NCBI RefSeq assembly: GCF_003987335.1
Contig: NZ_PIPK01000006.1
Location: forward strand, 118,282 to 182,281
Origin: Aliidiomarina maris
GTDB taxonomy: Bacteria; Pseudomonadota; Gammaproteobacteria; Enterobacterales; Alteromonadaceae
DNA length: 64,000 bases
Reading direction: 5' to 3'
Positions 17,193 through 28,994 of the stretch are shown here, in pieces (within the stretch, counting starts at the first letter, position 1; the number at the start of each line of letters is the position of its first letter). The position numbers were made by a program, and so were the translations under genes. The notes beneath the pieces were generated by a model. The model was not told where the DNA came from, ran no database searches, and saw nothing but the letters and a program-made list of their open reading frames with translations.

Positions 17193-17657
17193 CTAGCGGC
17201 CCTTAAAGTTGCTATTTCGACGTTGACCAAACACCTTGCGGTTGTTACCTGTCGGTGGCGCAACCATGGGCTTCTTGTGGTATCGTCGACGAATCCAATT
17301 AATCGCGCGTAACATGCCAGGGCGTAAAATAAACCAACGTTCTAAGCGGTACTTACCCGGCACGTCTGACAAAATCATCGCCACCATCATCGTTAGTAAA
17401 CCTTGCCCCGGCAGCACTAGCATCAGGATGCCTGCCAACATGAGTACCACAGCAACCATATTGCGTAGAATTTGTAACCATCTTGACGTGTAATGACGGC
17501 GGCGAATACGATGCGCAGCAAGAAAGTAATCCGCCGGCATTTGTACCAATAGAATAGGCACCAACACCAAAGACACGATAGCCAGCAGCGCACTAATCGA
17601 AGCTATCAGCACTAAGTAAGGTTGCAACCACTCTACAAGGGTATTAAAGCTTGGCAT
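17193..17657 (-). CDS. PGPGW-type transmembrane protein
   Basis: 154 residues. Two hydrophobic hairpins (LVLIASISALLAIVSLVLVPILLV and NMVAVVLMLAGILMLVLPGQG) are followed by the LPGQGLLTMMVAMILSDVPG loop, typical of the small PGPGW transmembrane family, and then a strongly basic tail (WIRRRYHKKP, GQRRNSNFKGR). Function unknown. The start codon abuts the patatin stop, suggesting co-transcription. Confidence 0.75.
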   Translation of the reverse strand: MPSFNTLVEWLQPYLVLIASISALLAIVSLVLVPILLVQMPADYFLAAHRIRRRHYTSRWLQILRNMVAVVLMLAGILMLVLPGQGLLTMMVAMILSDVPGKYRLERWFILRPGMLRAINWIRRRYHKKPMVAPPTGNNRKVFGQRRNSNFKGR

Positions 17658-18517
17658 TAATCACCGCGCTGATACAGTTCAACAAATTGGGCACCCACCC
17701 GCTTGCCATGTAAATAGCCTTTGCGCAGACTCGCGGTATTACGCGACAAGCGACCTACGCGAAATTCTCTACCCGGCGCCAGCATGCGTACCTTGCAATC
17801 CTCTGGTGGCGTATCAATAAAATCCAGGGAACGATTATAGTGTTCAAAGCGCAGCTTAGTCGCACGCGCAAGGGCAGGTTTGCGCCCTAACACAAGGTTC
17901 ATAAAGGTCTTATTCGCCGGCCGTTTTCGGTAGCCATGGCTTTGCGACAAAATTACCGTAATGTCCTTGGCTCCCCAACGGTAAGCAGTTTCCACTGGGA
18001 TCGAATCGCTCAAGCCGCCGTCCGCCATCGCCATACCTTTGACCTCTGGGTAATCTTTATAAGCTATCGGAATCGCACAGGTCGCCGACAGCAACTCACC
18101 CATGTTTTCCAAAGTGATTTCGCTATAACACGGCTTGCCATCACGAATACGAGTAGAAACGACATACAACGGAATACCGCGCGCGTGCAAAGCTTGTTCA
18201 TTCAGCACCACATCACGCACTGAATGTTCAATTAACCACTTCACATCAGTTAAATGACCACCTGTCATCGCACGGCGAAAATTAATGAACTCGGGTCGAG
18301 TGGCATGGCTTTGAAACACTTTATAGGTACGTTGGTAATCACCCGACAAATAGCTCAATGCTGCCGTCGAGCCTGCTGACACGCCAATGACAAAGTCAAA
18401 CGGATAGAAATCGGCTTCGATAAATGCGTCCAGCACCCCTGCAGCAAAAATGCCACGCATCGCGCCGCCTTCAACGACCAAGGCTCGATGCCCGGAAGGC
18501 TTTTGTGGTAACAACAT
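17657..18517 (-). CDS. Patatin-like phospholipase (YjjU-like)
   Basis: 286 residues. It has the patatin set: the oxyanion glycine-rich loop GGAMRGIFAAGVLDAF (residues 17-32), the nucleophile elbow GVSAGS (Ser48), and the catalytic aspartate motif ADGGLSD. It is a cytoplasmic-looking lipid acyl hydrolase with no signal peptide, similar in size to YjjU/RssA-type proteins. It overlaps the downstream PGPGW gene by 1 bp. The lipid substrate is not evident. Confidence 0.92.
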   Translation of the reverse strand: MLLPQKPSGHRALVVEGGAMRGIFAAGVLDAFIEADFYPFDFVIGVSAGSTAALSYLSGDYQRTYKVFQSHATRPEFINFRRAMTGGHLTDVKWLIEHSVRDVVLNEQALHARGIPLYVVSTRIRDGKPCYSEITLENMGELLSATCAIPIAYKDYPEVKGMAMADGGLSDSIPVETAYRWGAKDITVILSQSHGYRKRPANKTFMNLVLGRKPALARATKLRFEHYNRSLDFIDTPPEDCKVRMLAPGREFRVGRLSRNTASLRKGYLHGKRVGAQFVELYQRGD

Positions 18518-18613
18518 ATTTCACCCCAATACTTAGCGCCTAGCCGTTCAGCTTAGCTTAGGTTTAAGATGGTGCTGCGAGCTGCAAGTTCCGCGCGTCT
18601 TCTGTGCGCAAAA

Positions 18614-19468
18614 TTAGCGTAACAGTAGCAGAGGTTTGTGACTGCTTAATAACAACCGATTGGTATGGCTACCAACGAAGAACTCGCGAATTCGGGAATG
18701 ACCATACGCCCCCATGACAATGACGTCGCAGTTTTCATTATCGGCATATTCAAGCAATGTCGTTTCCACGTCACCTTGCTCAAGGGCCATGGTCACGACG
18801 AACTGTTGATGCTGCAATTGCGTACGCGCCCATTCGAGTTCAGCTAAGTTATCGTGGTTCTCGGCGCCCACCATCACCACGTGGACAGGCATGCCCGCAA
18901 ACAAAGGACTGCCTGCCACCATATCCACCGCTTTACGCGCCGTGGCACTGCCATCGAAGGCTAACATAATGGTTTTGGGTGGCGTAAATGATTGAGGAAT
19001 CACCCACACCGGACGCTCAACCGCACGAATCACACGTTCAACCTGATGGCCAATATGCTGGCCAATACCGGGGCCATGTCGACCTTGCTTGCCAATCACG
19101 TATAATCGCGTGTCGGCTTGGATCTCGAGTAAACTATCAACTAAGTCCCCATGACGCTGGCGCGTTTCAATAGGTGCCGCTTGTTGGTTGGCTAAATGAC
19201 GCTGCGCCGCATCAAGTACCATCAAGCCCTGGCGGCGCGCCAGTTTGGCACGCTTTTCTTCAATTTCTGCCAGTTCTAACAATAGCGACTGCCGCGTATC
19301 CACCCCAATACTGCCACTAAAATCAACATCGGTAGGTGTGCGCACATCGTCTAACACGTTTAACAATACCAGCTGATTACCCAAGCGCTGCGCCGCCCAT
19401 GCGGCATAATCACAGACACTTTGAGTCAGCCCACTGCCATCAATACATGCAACGGTTTGAATAGTCAT
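18614..19468 (-). CDS. Universal stress protein with two UspA domains
   Basis: 284 residues. Two tandem Usp folds are seen: residues 1-145 (VACIDGSGLTQSVCDYAAWAAQ... LYVIGKQGRHG) and 150-284 (TIMLAFDGSATARKAVDMVA... DVIVMGAYGHSRIREFFVGS). The second carries a good G-2X-G-9X-G-(S/T) nucleotide-binding pattern. It is a cytoplasmic stress-response protein. It follows the SulP transporter by 27 bp on the same strand, a pairing that is common and suggests one transcript. Confidence 0.92.
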   Translation of the reverse strand: MTIQTVACIDGSGLTQSVCDYAAWAAQRLGNQLVLLNVLDDVRTPTDVDFSGSIGVDTRQSLLLELAEIEEKRAKLARRQGLMVLDAAQRHLANQQAAPIETRQRHGDLVDSLLEIQADTRLYVIGKQGRHGPGIGQHIGHQVERVIRAVERPVWVIPQSFTPPKTIMLAFDGSATARKAVDMVAGSPLFAGMPVHVVMVGAENHDNLAELEWARTQLQHQQFVVTMALEQGDVETTLLEYADNENCDVIVMGAYGHSRIREFFVGSHTNRLLLSSHKPLLLLR

Positions 19469-19495
19469 TGCAAGCTCCTTGAACCTGTCAGGTTA

Positions 19496-20977
19496 TTAGT
19501 GATTGTCTATCAGTTTAGCAGCTGCCTCGGGATCATTCGCACTACCGAACTTATCCACCACGGTTTTGGTCGCTTCGTTCATACCAAATATTTCGACATC
19601 AGTGCCTTCACGGCGAAATTTTATGACGACTTTGTCCAGCGATGCGACCGCAGTAATATCCCAGAAATGTGCGGTATTGAGGTGAATTTCCACTTTTTCA
19701 ATCGCCTCTTTGAAGTCGAACGACTCAATAAACTTCTCAGCCGACGAGAAAAAGACTTGGCCGACGACATCGTAACGACGTGTCTGCTTGTCCGCCGATA
19801 AAGTTGAGGTGACATGCATATAGTTGCCCACTTTGGCGGCAAAAAATACAGCTGCGAGCAACACACCAACGAATACGCCATAGGCCAGATTGTGCGTCCA
19901 CACCACGACCACAACGGTGCTAACCATGACAATATTGGTACTAATCGGCAATCGTTTGAGGTCTTTAAATGAACCCCAATTAAAGGTGCCAATGGATACC
20001 ATTGTCATCACAGCCACCAACGCAGCCATTGGAATTAACGACACATAGTCACTTAAAAACACCACCAATATAATTAAGAAAACACCCGCAACCAACTGCG
20101 ACAGCCGCCCACGACCACCAGACTTAACGTTAATTACCGATTGTCCAATCATCGCACAACCTGCCATACCACCCATGAAACCTGCACCGATATTCGCGAT
20201 GCCTTGGCCGCGACATTCTTTATTCCGGTCAGTTTTAGTATCGGTTAAGTCATCCACAATGGTTTGGGTCATCATTGATTCAAGTAAACCCACCACGGCA
20301 AGTGGCACGGCATAAGGCAAAATGATCAGTAAGGTGTCTACATTAAGCGGCACGTCTGGCCATAAGAATACGGGCAAAGTATCAGGTAATTCGCCTTTAT
20401 CACCGACCGTGGTGATATCCAGTCCTAACCATACTGACACGATAGTGAGCAGTACAATGCATACCAAAGGTGATGGCACCGCTTTGGTTAGCAACGGCAA
20501 GCCATAAATAATACCTAAACCAGCCGCAGCCATTGCATACACGTGCCAAGTAACATTCACCAGTTCAGGCACCTGGGCTAAAAATATCAAAATCGCTAAG
20601 GCGTTGACGAAACCTATGACCACGGAACGAGAAACAAAGCGCATCAACTTACCCAGCTTTAATACCCCGAAAATAATTTGCAGCACACCAGTTAACACAG
20701 TTGCTGCAAGCAAGTATTCGAGCCCATGTTCGCTAACCAGGGTCACCATTAATAGCGCCATCGCCCCAGTGGCTGCCGAAATTTGACCCGGTCGACCACC
20801 GACAAAGGCCATAATCACGCAGATACAAAATGATGCATATAATCCGACTGTAGGGTCCACCCCAGCAATAATTGAAAATGCGATGGCCTCAGGAATGAGT
20901 GCCAGCGCAACAGCCATACCAGCAAGCACGTCAGCGCGCACGTTGAACAACCAAGTTTGTTTAAATTGGGACCACAT
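19496..20977 (-). CDS. SulP family anion permease with STAS domain
   Basis: 493 residues. The conserved opening [22 protein letters not shown] (about residues 13-34) and about ten further hydrophobic helices form the transporter core. The final 110 residues are a soluble STAS domain ([31 protein letters not shown]). The shorter SulP branch with this STAS form often moves sulfate or bicarbonate; the substrate is not set by sequence. It is first in a two-gene unit with the universal stress protein. Confidence 0.92.
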   Translation of the reverse strand: MWSQFKQTWLFNVRADVLAGMAVALALIPEAIAFSIIAGVDPTVGLYASFCICVIMAFVGGRPGQISAATGAMALLMVTLVSEHGLEYLLAATVLTGVLQIIFGVLKLGKLMRFVSRSVVIGFVNALAILIFLAQVPELVNVTWHVYAMAAAGLGIIYGLPLLTKAVPSPLVCIVLLTIVSVWLGLDITTVGDKGELPDTLPVFLWPDVPLNVDTLLIILPYAVPLAVVGLLESMMTQTIVDDLTDTKTDRNKECRGQGIANIGAGFMGGMAGCAMIGQSVINVKSGGRGRLSQLVAGVFLIILVVFLSDYVSLIPMAALVAVMTMVSIGTFNWGSFKDLKRLPISTNIVMVSTVVVVVWTHNLAYGVFVGVLLAAVFFAAKVGNYMHVTSTLSADKQTRRYDVVGQVFFSSAEKFIESFDFKEAIEKVEIHLNTAHFWDITAVASLDKVVIKFRREGTDVEIFGMNEATKTVVDKFGSANDPEAAAKLIDNH

Positions 20978-21284
20978 AATAAAATTCCTGAAAAATACAT
21001 ATTTTTAACAGTTTTGCGCACAAATAATGGCTCAAAAATAATTCACTGTTAAAATTTGACTAAAAATCACTCGTAGGAGTTTACTGCATAATGCAGAGAC
21101 CTCGGCTTCTGTAGCTGGAAGCAAGGCAAAGGAGACATAGATAAACTATGAAAATGAAAGGTTGGCTAGGGTGGCGTAAGTAACACGATAAAAATCCTAG
21201 TTATAATTGACCAATATGGTTTGCGCCGCGCATACTACGTGAAATTAGCTCATTAAACAACCAAGTGAAAGGAACACCGAATTC
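20978..21284. other. Divergent gap between sulP and mioC
   Basis: The gap is 307 bp and carries promoters for both directions by position. It contains a hairpin CTGCAT-A-ATGCAG at 21084-21096. An 11-codon frame at 21148-21183, preceded by AAAGGAG, is too short to call. No RNA gene is recognised. Confidence 0.4.
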
Positions 21285-21728
21285 ATGACTTTGCACACCC
21301 TTGTAGGTACCACATCTGGTAACACGGAATACTTGGCCGAGCAACTCAACCAATGGCTTGAGACTAAAGGGGTAAGTACCCAATTGCATGATTATCCAAA
21401 TATTCAAGAGGTGCCATTAAGCCAAAGCGCTTGGTTGGTATGTGTCGCTACCCATGGTGCTGGCGAGTACGCTGAAAGCATTGATCAATTTATGCAGGAT
21501 TTAGCCAACCAAAAACCAGATTTGAGTACGGTAAAAGTCGCTGTATTAAGTATCGGCGATTCAAGCTACGACACCTTTTGCCAAGCAGGAATTGATGCGC
21601 AAAGTCTGTTTGAGAATCTCGGCGCACAGATCGTCGGTGAGCGGTTAGACATTGATATGATGCTGGATCCGGATCCCGAAGTGAGCGCCCAAGCTTGGCT
21701 TGCCACTTTATACGATCGACTTATTTAA
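21285..21728 (+). CDS. mioC: MioC flavodoxin-like protein
   Basis: 147 residues. Flavodoxin fold with the FMN phosphate loop GTTSGNTEYLAEQL (residues 8-21), then VCVATHGAGEYAESI and LSIGDSSYDTFCQAG for the isoalloxazine loops. It serves as an electron carrier; E. coli MioC supports biotin synthase. Its position next to the origin and upstream of mnmG is the classic gammaproteobacterial layout, so its transcription would run toward oriC. Confidence 0.93.
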   Translation: MTLHTLVGTTSGNTEYLAEQLNQWLETKGVSTQLHDYPNIQEVPLSQSAWLVCVATHGAGEYAESIDQFMQDLANQKPDLSTVKVAVLSIGDSSYDTFCQAGIDAQSLFENLGAQIVGERLDIDMMLDPDPEVSAQAWLATLYDRLI

Positions 21729-22256
21729 CCCACAAAGCATAACTTTACTCCACAGCTCAGCAACCCAGATATCTTGATCAAAGGCGCTTTTAATGATCTT
21801 ATTCACAGCTTACACGCAGGTAAATCAAGCTTTGCTATAAGCTGTGGATAGATCCTGATCAAAGCTGTGATCTCACAGGGGGATGAAATTGGGGATAAAT
21901 GTCAATGTGCATAACTCGCTTTTTATCCCACTGGTTACCCCCGCAAAAGATCGCTGGTTATGCACACTGATCATGATCGCGTAAGATCCTGATCTTGTGA
22001 CGCAAATCACGCTTATACACAGAAATCATCAGAGCTAATAAAACAACTAATAAAGAGATCTAAATAAATAAAGATCTATATATACCGATCTTAAGTTACC
22101 TCCGCTCTAGCACATACCAAAGCTTCACCAAACCTGCACAAGTAAAGTCGCAATGCTGATCAAACAAGCATTTCGCTCAGGTCAATAAAGGTGTAAAATA
22201 GCGACCCTTAAGCGATCAAACGATCGCAACCATTTGATCAACCAGGTACACAACTT
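21729..22256. other. oriC: Chromosomal replication origin oriC
   Basis: The 528-bp gap between mioC and mnmG has 17 GATC sites by my count. DnaA boxes of the form TTATNCACA lie at 21799-21807 (+), 21906-21914 (-), 21958-21966 (+) and 22013-22021 (+), with a one-mismatch box at 21843-21851 (-). An AT-rich unwinding region lies on the mnmG side. Gene context, boxes, Dam/SeqA sites and the unwinding element agree with the E. coli layout (mnmG - 13-mers - DnaA boxes - mioC). Confidence 0.93.
22028..22095. other. DNA unwinding element of oriC
   Basis: Strongly AT-rich. On the minus strand it contains GATCTTTATTTATTT and GATCTCTTTATTAG, close to the E. coli 13-mers GATCTATTTATTT and GATCTCTTATTAG. 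It sits between the DnaA boxes and mnmG, as in E. coli. Confidence 0.8.
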
Positions 22257-24155
22257 ATGACACAAGATTTTGATGTGATCGTCATCGGCGGTGGTCATGC
22301 GGGTACAGAGGCCGCATTGGCTAGTGCACGTATGGGTCAACACACACTATTGCTGACACACAACATCGATACACTAGGTCAAATGTCGTGTAACCCAGCG
22401 ATCGGTGGTATTGGTAAAGGCCATTTAGTAAAAGAAATTGATGCCATGGGTGGTGTAATGGCCCATGCTGCTGATCATGCAGGTATTCAATTTCGTACTT
22501 TGAATGCATCGAAAGGCCCTGCAGTGCGTGCTACACGCGCCCAAGCAGATCGCGCCCTATATCGCGCGTATATTCGTCAAACCTTAGAACATCAGCCGAA
22601 TCTAAAAATCTTCCAGCAAGCTTGTGATGATCTAATTGTTGAAAGCACCGGCCAAGGCCAACGCGTTACCGGTGTAATCACCCAAATGGGCCTAAAATTT
22701 ACTGCACGCAGTGTGGTATTAACGGTAGGGACTTTTTTAGGTGGTCAAATTCATATTGGTTTGAGTAATTACCGTAGTGGTCGCGCAGGCGATCCTCCCT
22801 CCATTGCTTTAGCCGACCGTTTACGTGAATTACCATTACGGGTTGATCGTTTAAAAACGGGTACACCACCGCGCATTGACGCCAACACTATTGATTTCTC
22901 AGTGATGCAGGAACAACCCGGTGATTTTCCAACGCCACAATTTTCATTCATGGGTAAACCGGAAGATCATCCGCGTCAAATTAGCTGCTTCATTACCCAT
23001 ACCAACGCGAATACCCACGATATTATTCGCGCTGGTTTAGATCGCTCACCGATGTATTCAGGGGTGATTGAAGGCATTGGTCCACGCTATTGCCCGTCGA
23101 TTGAAGACAAAGTCAATCGTTTTGCAGATCGTGACAGCCATCAAATTTTCGTTGAACCTGAAGGTCTTAATTGCACCGAAGTGTATCCAAATGGCATTTC
23201 AACCAGCTTACCATTTGATGTTCAGCAAGCACTTGTGCACTCCATTCGTGGTTTTGAAAACGCGCACATTACGCGTCCGGGTTATGCGATTGAATATGAT
23301 TTCTTCGACCCGCGTGATTTAAAACCATCCTTAGAAACCAAACACATTGATGGTTTGTTCTTTGCAGGACAAATTAATGGCACCACTGGCTATGAAGAAG
23401 CTGGCGCACAAGGCTTGATTGCAGGCATGAACGCAGCGCTTCAAGTGCAAGGCAAGGAATCTTGGACACCACGACGTGATGAAGGCTATATCGGCGTATT
23501 GATTGACGATTTGGCTACCCTTGGTACCAAAGAACCCTACCGCATGTTTACGTCACGAGCTGAATATCGTTTATTACTACGTGAAGACAATGCCGATCGT
23601 CGCTTAACCGAAAAAGCACGTGAATTAGGCTTAGTGCCAGACGCTCGCTGGGCTCGGTTCGTTGAGAAAATGGAAAACATTGAGCTTGAACAGCAGCGTT
23701 TACGCAGTTCATGGGTGCATAAAGATCACGCTGCAACCAGTGAACTTAACCCGATGCTAAAAAGCCCAATCAGCAAAGAAGTGAATTTGGAAGAGCTATT
23801 GCGTCGTCCTGAAGTCACGTATAACGATCTGATGTCGATCGACAGTTTAGGCCCACGTTTGGAAGACAAACAAGCGGCAGAGCAAGTCGAAATTCAGACC
23901 AAATACGCTGGATATATTGCGCGTCAGCAAGATGAAATTGCTAAAGCCATGCGCCATGAACATACGCCACTACCTAAAGGCTTTGATTACAAGACAATTT
24001 CAGGCCTTTCCAATGAGGTGGTTGCAAAACTTAGTGAACATCAGCCACAAACCGTCGGCCAAGCCGGACGAATTTCAGGCATTACCCCAGCGGCTATCTC
24101 AATGTTGCTGGTACATCTGAAAAAGCAGGGGTTATTGCGTAAGAAAAGCGCATAA
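22257..24155 (+). CDS. mnmG: tRNA uridine-34 carboxymethylaminomethyl-modifying enzyme MnmG (GidA)
   Basis: 632 residues, the usual length. The FAD-binding [17 protein letters not shown] is at residues 11-27, and [20 protein letters not shown] follows. A conserved middle motif is [21 protein letters not shown], and the C-terminal domain binds tRNA and MnmE. Together with MnmE it makes the cmnm5 modification at the wobble uridine. It is the first gene right of oriC and is followed by rsmG after 75 bp. Confidence 0.98.
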   Translation: MTQDFDVIVIGGGHAGTEAALASARMGQHTLLLTHNIDTLGQMSCNPAIGGIGKGHLVKEIDAMGGVMAHAADHAGIQFRTLNASKGPAVRATRAQADRALYRAYIRQTLEHQPNLKIFQQACDDLIVESTGQGQRVTGVITQMGLKFTARSVVLTVGTFLGGQIHIGLSNYRSGRAGDPPSIALADRLRELPLRVDRLKTGTPPRIDANTIDFSVMQEQPGDFPTPQFSFMGKPEDHPRQISCFITHTNANTHDIIRAGLDRSPMYSGVIEGIGPRYCPSIEDKVNRFADRDSHQIFVEPEGLNCTEVYPNGISTSLPFDVQQALVHSIRGFENAHITRPGYAIEYDFFDPRDLKPSLETKHIDGLFFAGQINGTTGYEEAGAQGLIAGMNAALQVQGKESWTPRRDEGYIGVLIDDLATLGTKEPYRMFTSRAEYRLLLREDNADRRLTEKARELGLVPDARWARFVEKMENIELEQQRLRSSWVHKDHAATSELNPMLKSPISKEVNLEELLRRPEVTYNDLMSIDSLGPRLEDKQAAEQVEIQTKYAGYIARQQDEIAKAMRHEHTPLPKGFDYKTISGLSNEVVAKLSEHQPQTVGQAGRISGITPAAISMLLVHLKKQGLLRKKSA

Positions 24156-24230
24156 CCCTGGCGAACGGCGAGCTGTTTACTTAAAGTTTACCCGCACGGC
24201 CCTAGCGGCCGTTCACCTTCAAGGAATACT

Positions 24231-24884
24231 ATGAAACACGCAGTACCAGATGCGCAGGTGTTGCGCAAACAACTAGTGGCTTTAATTGACCAAACGTCAC
24301 TGCGAGTGACCGGGCATCAAATTGACCAGTTAATCGCCTTAGTGCTGCTACTCAACAAATGGAACAAGGCGTATAACCTAACGTCAGTGCGGGATCCGTC
24401 ACAGATGCTGGTGCGGCACATCATGGACAGCATCTTGGTGGCCCCTTATGTCACTGGCAATCAGGTCGCGGACGTTGGCACAGGCCCGGGCTTACCCGGT
24501 TTACCCCTTGCGATCATGCACCCAGACAAGCAGTTTGTGTTGATTGACAGTCTTGGTAAACGGATGAACTTTATTCGTCAGGTTGTGCACCAGCTAGGCT
24601 TAAATAATGTCGTTGCGGTGCAAAGCCGGGTGGAAGATTACACCCCTGAAACGCCATTTAGCTGTGTATTAAGCCGTGCGTTTGCCTCACTTGCAGATAT
24701 GTTGAGCTGGTGTCATCATTTACCTGCTGACACGGGCCATTTTGTTGCCTTAAAAGGGCAACTAGACACCCAAGAGTTAGCTCAAATACCTGCTGGTTTT
24801 GAAGTTGTAGCGACCCCTCGCATTGAAGTACCGCAGTTAGACGCTGAGCGTCACGTGGTCGACGTTCGCCCACGTAGTGCTTAA
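24231..24884 (+). CDS. rsmG: 16S rRNA (guanine-527-N7)-methyltransferase RsmG (GidB)
   Basis: 217 residues. The SAM-binding motif DVGTGPGLPGLPLAI lies around residues 82-96, preceded by the family segment KWNKAYNLTSVRDP and followed by the SRAFASLADM motif. It methylates G527 of 16S rRNA; loss gives low-level streptomycin resistance in other bacteria. AAGGAA precedes the ATG. Same direction as mnmG and parA. Confidence 0.97.
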   Translation: MKHAVPDAQVLRKQLVALIDQTSLRVTGHQIDQLIALVLLLNKWNKAYNLTSVRDPSQMLVRHIMDSILVAPYVTGNQVADVGTGPGLPGLPLAIMHPDKQFVLIDSLGKRMNFIRQVVHQLGLNNVVAVQSRVEDYTPETPFSCVLSRAFASLADMLSWCHHLPADTGHFVALKGQLDTQELAQIPAGFEVVATPRIEVPQLDAERHVVDVRPRSA

Positions 24885-24971
24885 TCACGACAATTTGTTA
24901 TCATAGCGCGGTTCAGGTATAAGCCTTAAAATGTAGTGGCGCGGATGCAACAACACGAGAAAGAGGCAGCT

Positions 24972-25775
24972 TTGGGTAGAGTTATCGCGGTAGCGAATCA
25001 AAAAGGTGGCGTTGGTAAGACCACCACAGCGGTTAATTTGGCTGCGTCCATGGCCGCAACACGCCGAAAAGTTCTATTAATCGACTTAGACCCACAGGGT
25101 AATGCCACCATGGGTAGCGGGGTTGATAAGTATAATGTCGCCACCACTGCGTTTGACTTATTTGTCGAAGATAAGCCAGTCGACGAAGTCCTGGTGCATT
25201 GCGAGGCGGTGAAATACGACCTTATCGCTGCCAATAGTGACGTGACTGCCGCTGAAATTAAGTTAATGGAAGTATTTGCGCGTGAAACCAAGTTGCGCCG
25301 AGCACTTGAGCCTGTGCGCGACAAGTACGATTTTATCTTTATCGATTGCCCGCCTTCACTGAATTTACTGACGGTGAACGCCATGGCGGCGGCCGATGCC
25401 GTGATGGTGCCAATGCAGTGCGAATATTATGCGTTGGAAGGCTTAACGGCGTTAATGGACACGATTGAACAGCTAGCGGCTGTGGTGAACCCTGAGCTTA
25501 GTATTGAAGGTATTTTGCGGACTATGTATGACCCGCGCAATCGGTTAGCTAACGACGTGTCTGAACAGCTGAAAAACCATTTTGGCAACAAAGTATATCG
25601 CACCGTGATTCCGCGTAATGTGCGTCTTGCCGAAGCACCAAGTTTTGGTGCGCCAGTGATGTACTATGATAAATCATCCACTGGCTCGAAAGCATATTTA
25701 GCCCTTGCAGGCGAAGTGATTCGACGTGCCGAAGAGGCGCAAAAAGCGGCGAAATCTCAAGCCGCACAAGCCTAA
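24972..25775 (+). CDS. parA: Chromosome partitioning ATPase ParA (Soj)
   Basis: 267 residues from a TTG at 24972, which has AGAGG 5 nt upstream and gives the family's usual opening L/M-GRVIAVANQKGGVGKTT; a GTG at 24936 would add 12 residues. The deviant Walker A KGGVGKTTTAVNLA is intact, as is the Walker B region FIFIDCPPSLNLLT. It works with ParB at parS sites near the origin in chromosome segregation. It lies 35 bp before parB. Confidence 0.95.
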   Translation: MGRVIAVANQKGGVGKTTTAVNLAASMAATRRKVLLIDLDPQGNATMGSGVDKYNVATTAFDLFVEDKPVDEVLVHCEAVKYDLIAANSDVTAAEIKLMEVFARETKLRRALEPVRDKYDFIFIDCPPSLNLLTVNAMAAADAVMVPMQCEYYALEGLTALMDTIEQLAAVVNPELSIEGILRTMYDPRNRLANDVSEQLKNHFGNKVYRTVIPRNVRLAEAPSFGAPVMYYDKSSTGSKAYLALAGEVIRRAEEAQKAAKSQAAQA

Positions 25776-25810
25776 TACAACAAACAAGAACAGTTAAAAG
25801 GTTACTTAGG

Positions 25811-26716
25811 ATGTCAGCGAAAAAACGTGGTTTAGGACGAGGCTTAGGCGCATTGTTGTCCGACAGTGCGAGTGCTAATGCACGTCAAGAACAGCGCCAA
25901 CAAGCCCTTGAACAACAAGCTATTCCTGAAGTGGCCGCTGACAAAGGTGAACTGCGTAAATTACCGGTTGAGTTTTTACAGCCGGGTCGCTACCAACCGC
26001 GAAAAGACATGGCACCGGATGCGCTGGAAGATTTAGCAAACTCAGTGCGTGCCCAGGGCATTATTCAGCCAGTGGTCGTACGTGAAATCGGTCCTGATCA
26101 ATTCGAAATTATCGCGGGTGAACGTCGTTGGCGCGCTGCGCAACTGGCTGGTTTAGACACCATTCCTTGTTTGGTCAAAGACGTTTCAGACGAAGCCACT
26201 GTGGCGATAGCGTTGATTGAGAACATTCAGCGTGAAGACCTCAACGCGATGGAAGAAGCCACCGCACTGCAACGTCTACTTGATGAATTTAATATGACAC
26301 ACCAAGGCGTGGCGGATGCGGTGGGCAAATCACGTACCACGGTCACCAATTTACTGCGCCTTAATCAGCTTAATGATGAAGTCAAAACCTTGCTTGAGCG
26401 CGGTGATATTGAACTTGGCCATGCGAAAGTGTTACTTGCCATTGAAGGCGAAGTGCAAAGCGATCTTGCTCGCGTCATCGTGGCGAAAGGCTTGACCGTA
26501 CGTGAAGCAGAAAAGTTAGTCAATAAGGCGCTAAATCCAGCCGCCGATAAGACCCCAGCGCAGCCTGACCCGAATGTACAGGCATTGGAATCGCGTTTAA
26601 GCGAAACCTTGGGCGCGAATGTGAGTATTTCCCATAACCGTAAGGGCAAAGGCAAGGTCGTGATCAACTACGCCAGCCTTGATGAACTTGACGGGATTCT
26701 TGCGCATATCAAATAA
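25811..26716 (+). CDS. parB: Chromosome partitioning protein ParB (Spo0J)
   Basis: 301 residues. The N-terminal ParB/Srx CTPase domain carries GRYQPRKDM, IIQPVVVRE and GERRWRAAQLAGL. The central helix-turn-helix has HQGVADAVGKSRTTVTNLLRL, and a short C-terminal dimer domain follows. It binds parS and slides as a CTP-dependent clamp. An Arg/Gly-rich N-terminal tail (KKRGLGRGLGALL) is the ParA-stimulating peptide. No parS was located by eye. Confidence 0.96.
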   Translation: MSAKKRGLGRGLGALLSDSASANARQEQRQQALEQQAIPEVAADKGELRKLPVEFLQPGRYQPRKDMAPDALEDLANSVRAQGIIQPVVVREIGPDQFEIIAGERRWRAAQLAGLDTIPCLVKDVSDEATVAIALIENIQREDLNAMEEATALQRLLDEFNMTHQGVADAVGKSRTTVTNLLRLNQLNDEVKTLLERGDIELGHAKVLLAIEGEVQSDLARVIVAKGLTVREAEKLVNKALNPAADKTPAQPDPNVQALESRLSETLGANVSISHNRKGKGKVVINYASLDELDGILAHIK

Positions 26717-26816
26717 GCCGAATAATTGCCCTGCAAGTCGTTGAATCTTTGTTAGTTACTAAGTGGTTTAGTAAAGTAACTCGCGGCCTCGCAAGGTGAA
26801 CCCTTAGCCGATAAAG

Positions 26817-26844
26817 TTGCAATTTGCGCGCGAAACTTTATACT
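26817..26844 (+). promoter_or_regulatory. Predicted sigma-70 promoter of the atp operon
   Basis: TTGCAA (26817-26822), a 16-bp spacer, and TATACT (26839-26844) lie about 70 bp before the chosen atpI start. A transcript from here would begin near 26851, after the ATG of the longest open frame, which supports the internal atpI start. Confidence 0.6.
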
Positions 26845-26916
26845 CCACCGAGTTTTTGCGCGCAGGTCTGTGTCCATTCCAGCACCCGCGCTCGGTCAGA
26901 ACGCAGGAAACCTTCA

Positions 26917-28175
<1,259 letters not shown>

Positions 28176-28191
28176 TAGAAGTTTGATTTAA

Positions 28192-28473
<282 letters not shown>

Positions 28474-28506
28474 GAGTCCCTGTAACCAACTTAAAGGAGG
28501 CTCGTT

Positions 28507-28977
28507 GTGGATATCAACGCAACTCTGATAGGTCAATCGATCGCGATGGTCGTGTTCGTGTGGTTCACCATGAAGTTTGTGTGGCCACCACTGAACAACG
28601 CCATTGAAGAGCGTCAGAAGAAAATTGCTGACGGTCTGGCGGCTTCCGAGCGCGCTGAGAAAGACCTTGAAAAAGCACACGAGCAGGTTGCAGCGGAGCT
28701 TAACAAAGCCAAAGCTGAAGCCGCTGAAATCATCGAACAAGCGCGCAAACGTGCGAACAAAATTGTTGATGATGAGACTCAGCGTGGCCACGAGGAGCGT
28801 GAGAAAATCATTGCTTCCGGTCATGCAGAGATCGTTGCGGAACGTAACCGTGCTCGCGAAGAACTACGTAAGCAGGTCGCTATCCTGGCAGTCGCCGGCG
28901 CTGAGAAAATTATTCAGCGCGAAGTGGACGCGGCTAAACAAAGTGACATAGTTGATAAACTGGTCGCTGAACTGTAA
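28507..28977 (+). CDS. atpF: ATP synthase Fo subunit b
   Basis: 156 residues from a GTG start with a very strong AAAGGAGG 8 nt upstream. One N-terminal membrane helix ([18 protein letters not shown]) is followed by a long charged helix rich in Ala, Glu and Lys that forms the peripheral stalk dimer. Normal length for E. coli-type b. Confidence 0.96.
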   Translation: MDINATLIGQSIAMVVFVWFTMKFVWPPLNNAIEERQKKIADGLAASERAEKDLEKAHEQVAAELNKAKAEAAEIIEQARKRANKIVDDETQRGHEEREKIIASGHAEIVAERNRAREELRKQVAILAVAGAEKIIQREVDAAKQSDIVDKLVAEL

Positions 28978-28994
28978 TCACGGGGGTTGAGCAA

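Noticed and set aside
21148..21183. 11-codon frame MKMKGWLGWRK with a good ribosome site
   Set aside because: Too short to support without conservation data; kept only as a note in the gap entry.
26824..26916. Longer N terminus for AtpI
   Set aside because: The predicted promoter -10 box lies inside it and the extra residues lack family similarity.
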